DNA from: UBA11891 sp003533785
GTDB lineage: Bacteria; Bacteroidota; Bacteroidia; Flavobacteriales; Flavobacteriaceae
Assembly: GCA_949511625.1 (NCBI GenBank)
Contig: CATFEX010000036.1
Coordinates: 1-41,217 of the forward strand
Reading direction: 5' to 3'
Length of the DNA: 41,217 nucleotides
Made by a program: the position numbers and the translations under genes. Within the stretch, counting starts at the first letter, position 1; every line of letters begins with the position of its first letter. Positions 40,841 through 41,217 of the stretch are shown one piece after another. The notes below the pieces were generated by a model that was not told where the DNA came from, searched no databases, and worked only from the letters and a program-made list of their open reading frames with translations.

Positions 40841-40848
40841 TATTTTTG
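40841..40848 (+). promoter_or_regulatory. Possible distal -7 box of the P-II gene
   Basis: TATTTTTG is an exact TAnnTTTG match, 118 bases before the P-II ATG. A second exact match, TACATTTG, lies at 40941-40948. Neither has a well-spaced TTG. Confidence 0.35.
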
Positions 40849-40865
40849 TATGACCCTATTTTTTT

Positions 40866-40909
40866 GGGGGTAAAAGTTGTTATTTAATAAAAATTACAAA
40901 TACACCCCC
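40866..40909 (+). promoter_or_regulatory. Inverted-repeat block upstream of the P-II gene
   Basis: GGGGGT (40866-40871) and ACCCCC (40904-40909) are complementary and enclose about 32 AT-rich bases that contain a smaller near-palindrome TTATTTAATAA. G/C runs of this kind stand out in AT-rich intergenic DNA. It could be an operator or a leader structure; no known family is matched. Confidence 0.35.
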
Positions 40910-40940
40910 CATAATAAGAGGGTATTTATAATGATGCGGA

Positions 40941-40948
40941 TACATTTG
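40941..40948 (+). promoter_or_regulatory. Proximal -7 box of the P-II gene
   Basis: TACATTTG matches TAnnTTTG exactly, 18 bases before the ATG at 40967, a spacing like that of the other promoters in this window. Confidence 0.45.
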
Positions 40949-40966
40949 AAGCAAATATTTAATCTT

Positions 40967-41217
40967 ATGAAAAAAGTTGAAGCTATCATTCGCAAGTCAA
41001 AATTCGACGATGTTAAAAATGCACTGCATGAGGTCGAAGTAAATTTTTTCAGCTATTGGGATGTTACCGGAGTTGGAAATGAAAAGCAAGGAAATGTATA
41101 CAGAGGTATTAGTTATAGCACTTCTGAAATCCAAAGACGTTTTCTTTCTATAGTTGTCTCTGATGAATTTGCCGATCGGACTGTTGAGGCAATCGTAAAA
41201 TCTGGGGCTACAGGAAA
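40967..41217 (+). CDS. P-II family nitrogen regulatory protein (5' part, runs off the window)
   Basis: The frame opens at the ATG at 40967 and stays open to the last base (83 codons visible of the usual 110 or so). It begins MKKVEAIIRKSKFDDVKNAL, the P-II N-terminus. The region corresponding to the T-loop reads TGVGNEKQGNVYRGISY, followed by RRFLSIVVSDEFADRTVEAIVKSGATG, which contains the conserved strand and B-loop start. The tyrosine in the YRG position, target of uridylylation in many P-II proteins, is present. GlnB and GlnK cannot be told apart here. It probably precedes an ammonium transporter gene outside the window. Confidence 0.9.
   Translation, partial: MKKVEAIIRKSKFDDVKNALHEVEVNFFSYWDVTGVGNEKQGNVYRGISYSTSEIQRRFLSIVVSDEFADRTVEAIVKSGATG

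Noticed and set aside
1..41217. Mobile elements, CRISPR arrays, tRNA genes, toxin-antitoxin or phage-defence modules
   Set aside because: I looked in all gaps and at gene content; gaps are short, no direct-repeat arrays or transposase motifs were seen, and the genes are housekeeping or common envelope families.

Overview
The window is a chromosomal segment of a Bacteroidetes bacterium, almost certainly a Flavobacteriaceae member and plausibly marine. The basis is family content (DUF4294, PUR-alpha/DUF3276, an N-terminally extended NusB, a SecA with a Bacteroidetes-type tail, stand-alone MnmD, a cyclophilin-FKBP fusion, a short DUF2795 protein), moderately AT-rich DNA, almost no Shine-Dalgarno sequences, and repeated matches to the Bacteroidetes -7 promoter element TAnnTTTG. 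Coding density is very high: no gene-free stretch reaches 300 bases. I see no tRNA, insertion sequence, prophage, integron or CRISPR array. This is core genome, not an island.

Layout. 1-266: promoter and leader that look like the start of an rRNA operon reading left out of the window. 267-3018: DUF4294 protein, an M42 aminopeptidase and a TIM-barrel isomerase with a twin-arginine signal. 3053-7306 (minus): nusB, a DUF1573 lipoprotein and yajC, then a UUCG-loop terminator, pyrD and an LVIVD-repeat lipoprotein. 7420-12772 (plus): an ABC exporter half, a PUR-family nucleic-acid-binding protein, a large M14 peptidase and a thioredoxin-fold protein. 12780-15971 (minus): recQ and a double-domain prolyl isomerase. 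16127-19956 (plus): tatC, lptB, a GNA1-like acetyltransferase and glmS. 19958-20695 (minus): pssA. 20782-28433 and on to 29544 (plus): lnt, a core-deleted methyltransferase relic, a cobalamin adenosyltransferase, a DUF2795 protein, secA, a sterol-desaturase-family enzyme and a glycosyltransferase. 29562-38583 (minus): mnmD, a TIGR01777 epimerase, grpE-dnaJ with tandem terminators, then an apparent operon mscS / NtrC-like regulator / M28 peptidase / MATE pump / small protein / PAP2 phosphatase. 38658-end: ilvE, an NTP pyrophosphohydrolase, a small membrane protein plus crcB, and the start of a P-II gene that runs off the right edge.

Themes. Envelope biogenesis dominates: protein export (SecA, YajC, TatC), lipoprotein maturation (Lnt), LPS export (LptB), phospholipid synthesis (PssA) and amino-sugar supply (GlmS). 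The observation I rate highest is the acetyltransferase 2 bases upstream of glmS. It resembles eukaryotic glucosamine-6-phosphate N-acetyltransferase (GNA1) rather than ordinary bacterial GNATs, so the pair may encode two consecutive steps, fructose-6-P to GlcN-6-P to GlcNAc-6-P, a route normally associated with eukaryotes. Other points worth a look are the methyltransferase remnant that lost its SAM-binding core but kept an open frame, a very stable terminator touching the pyrD start codon, predicted leaderless mRNAs, and lineage-type losses of zinc motifs in RecQ, DnaJ and SecA.
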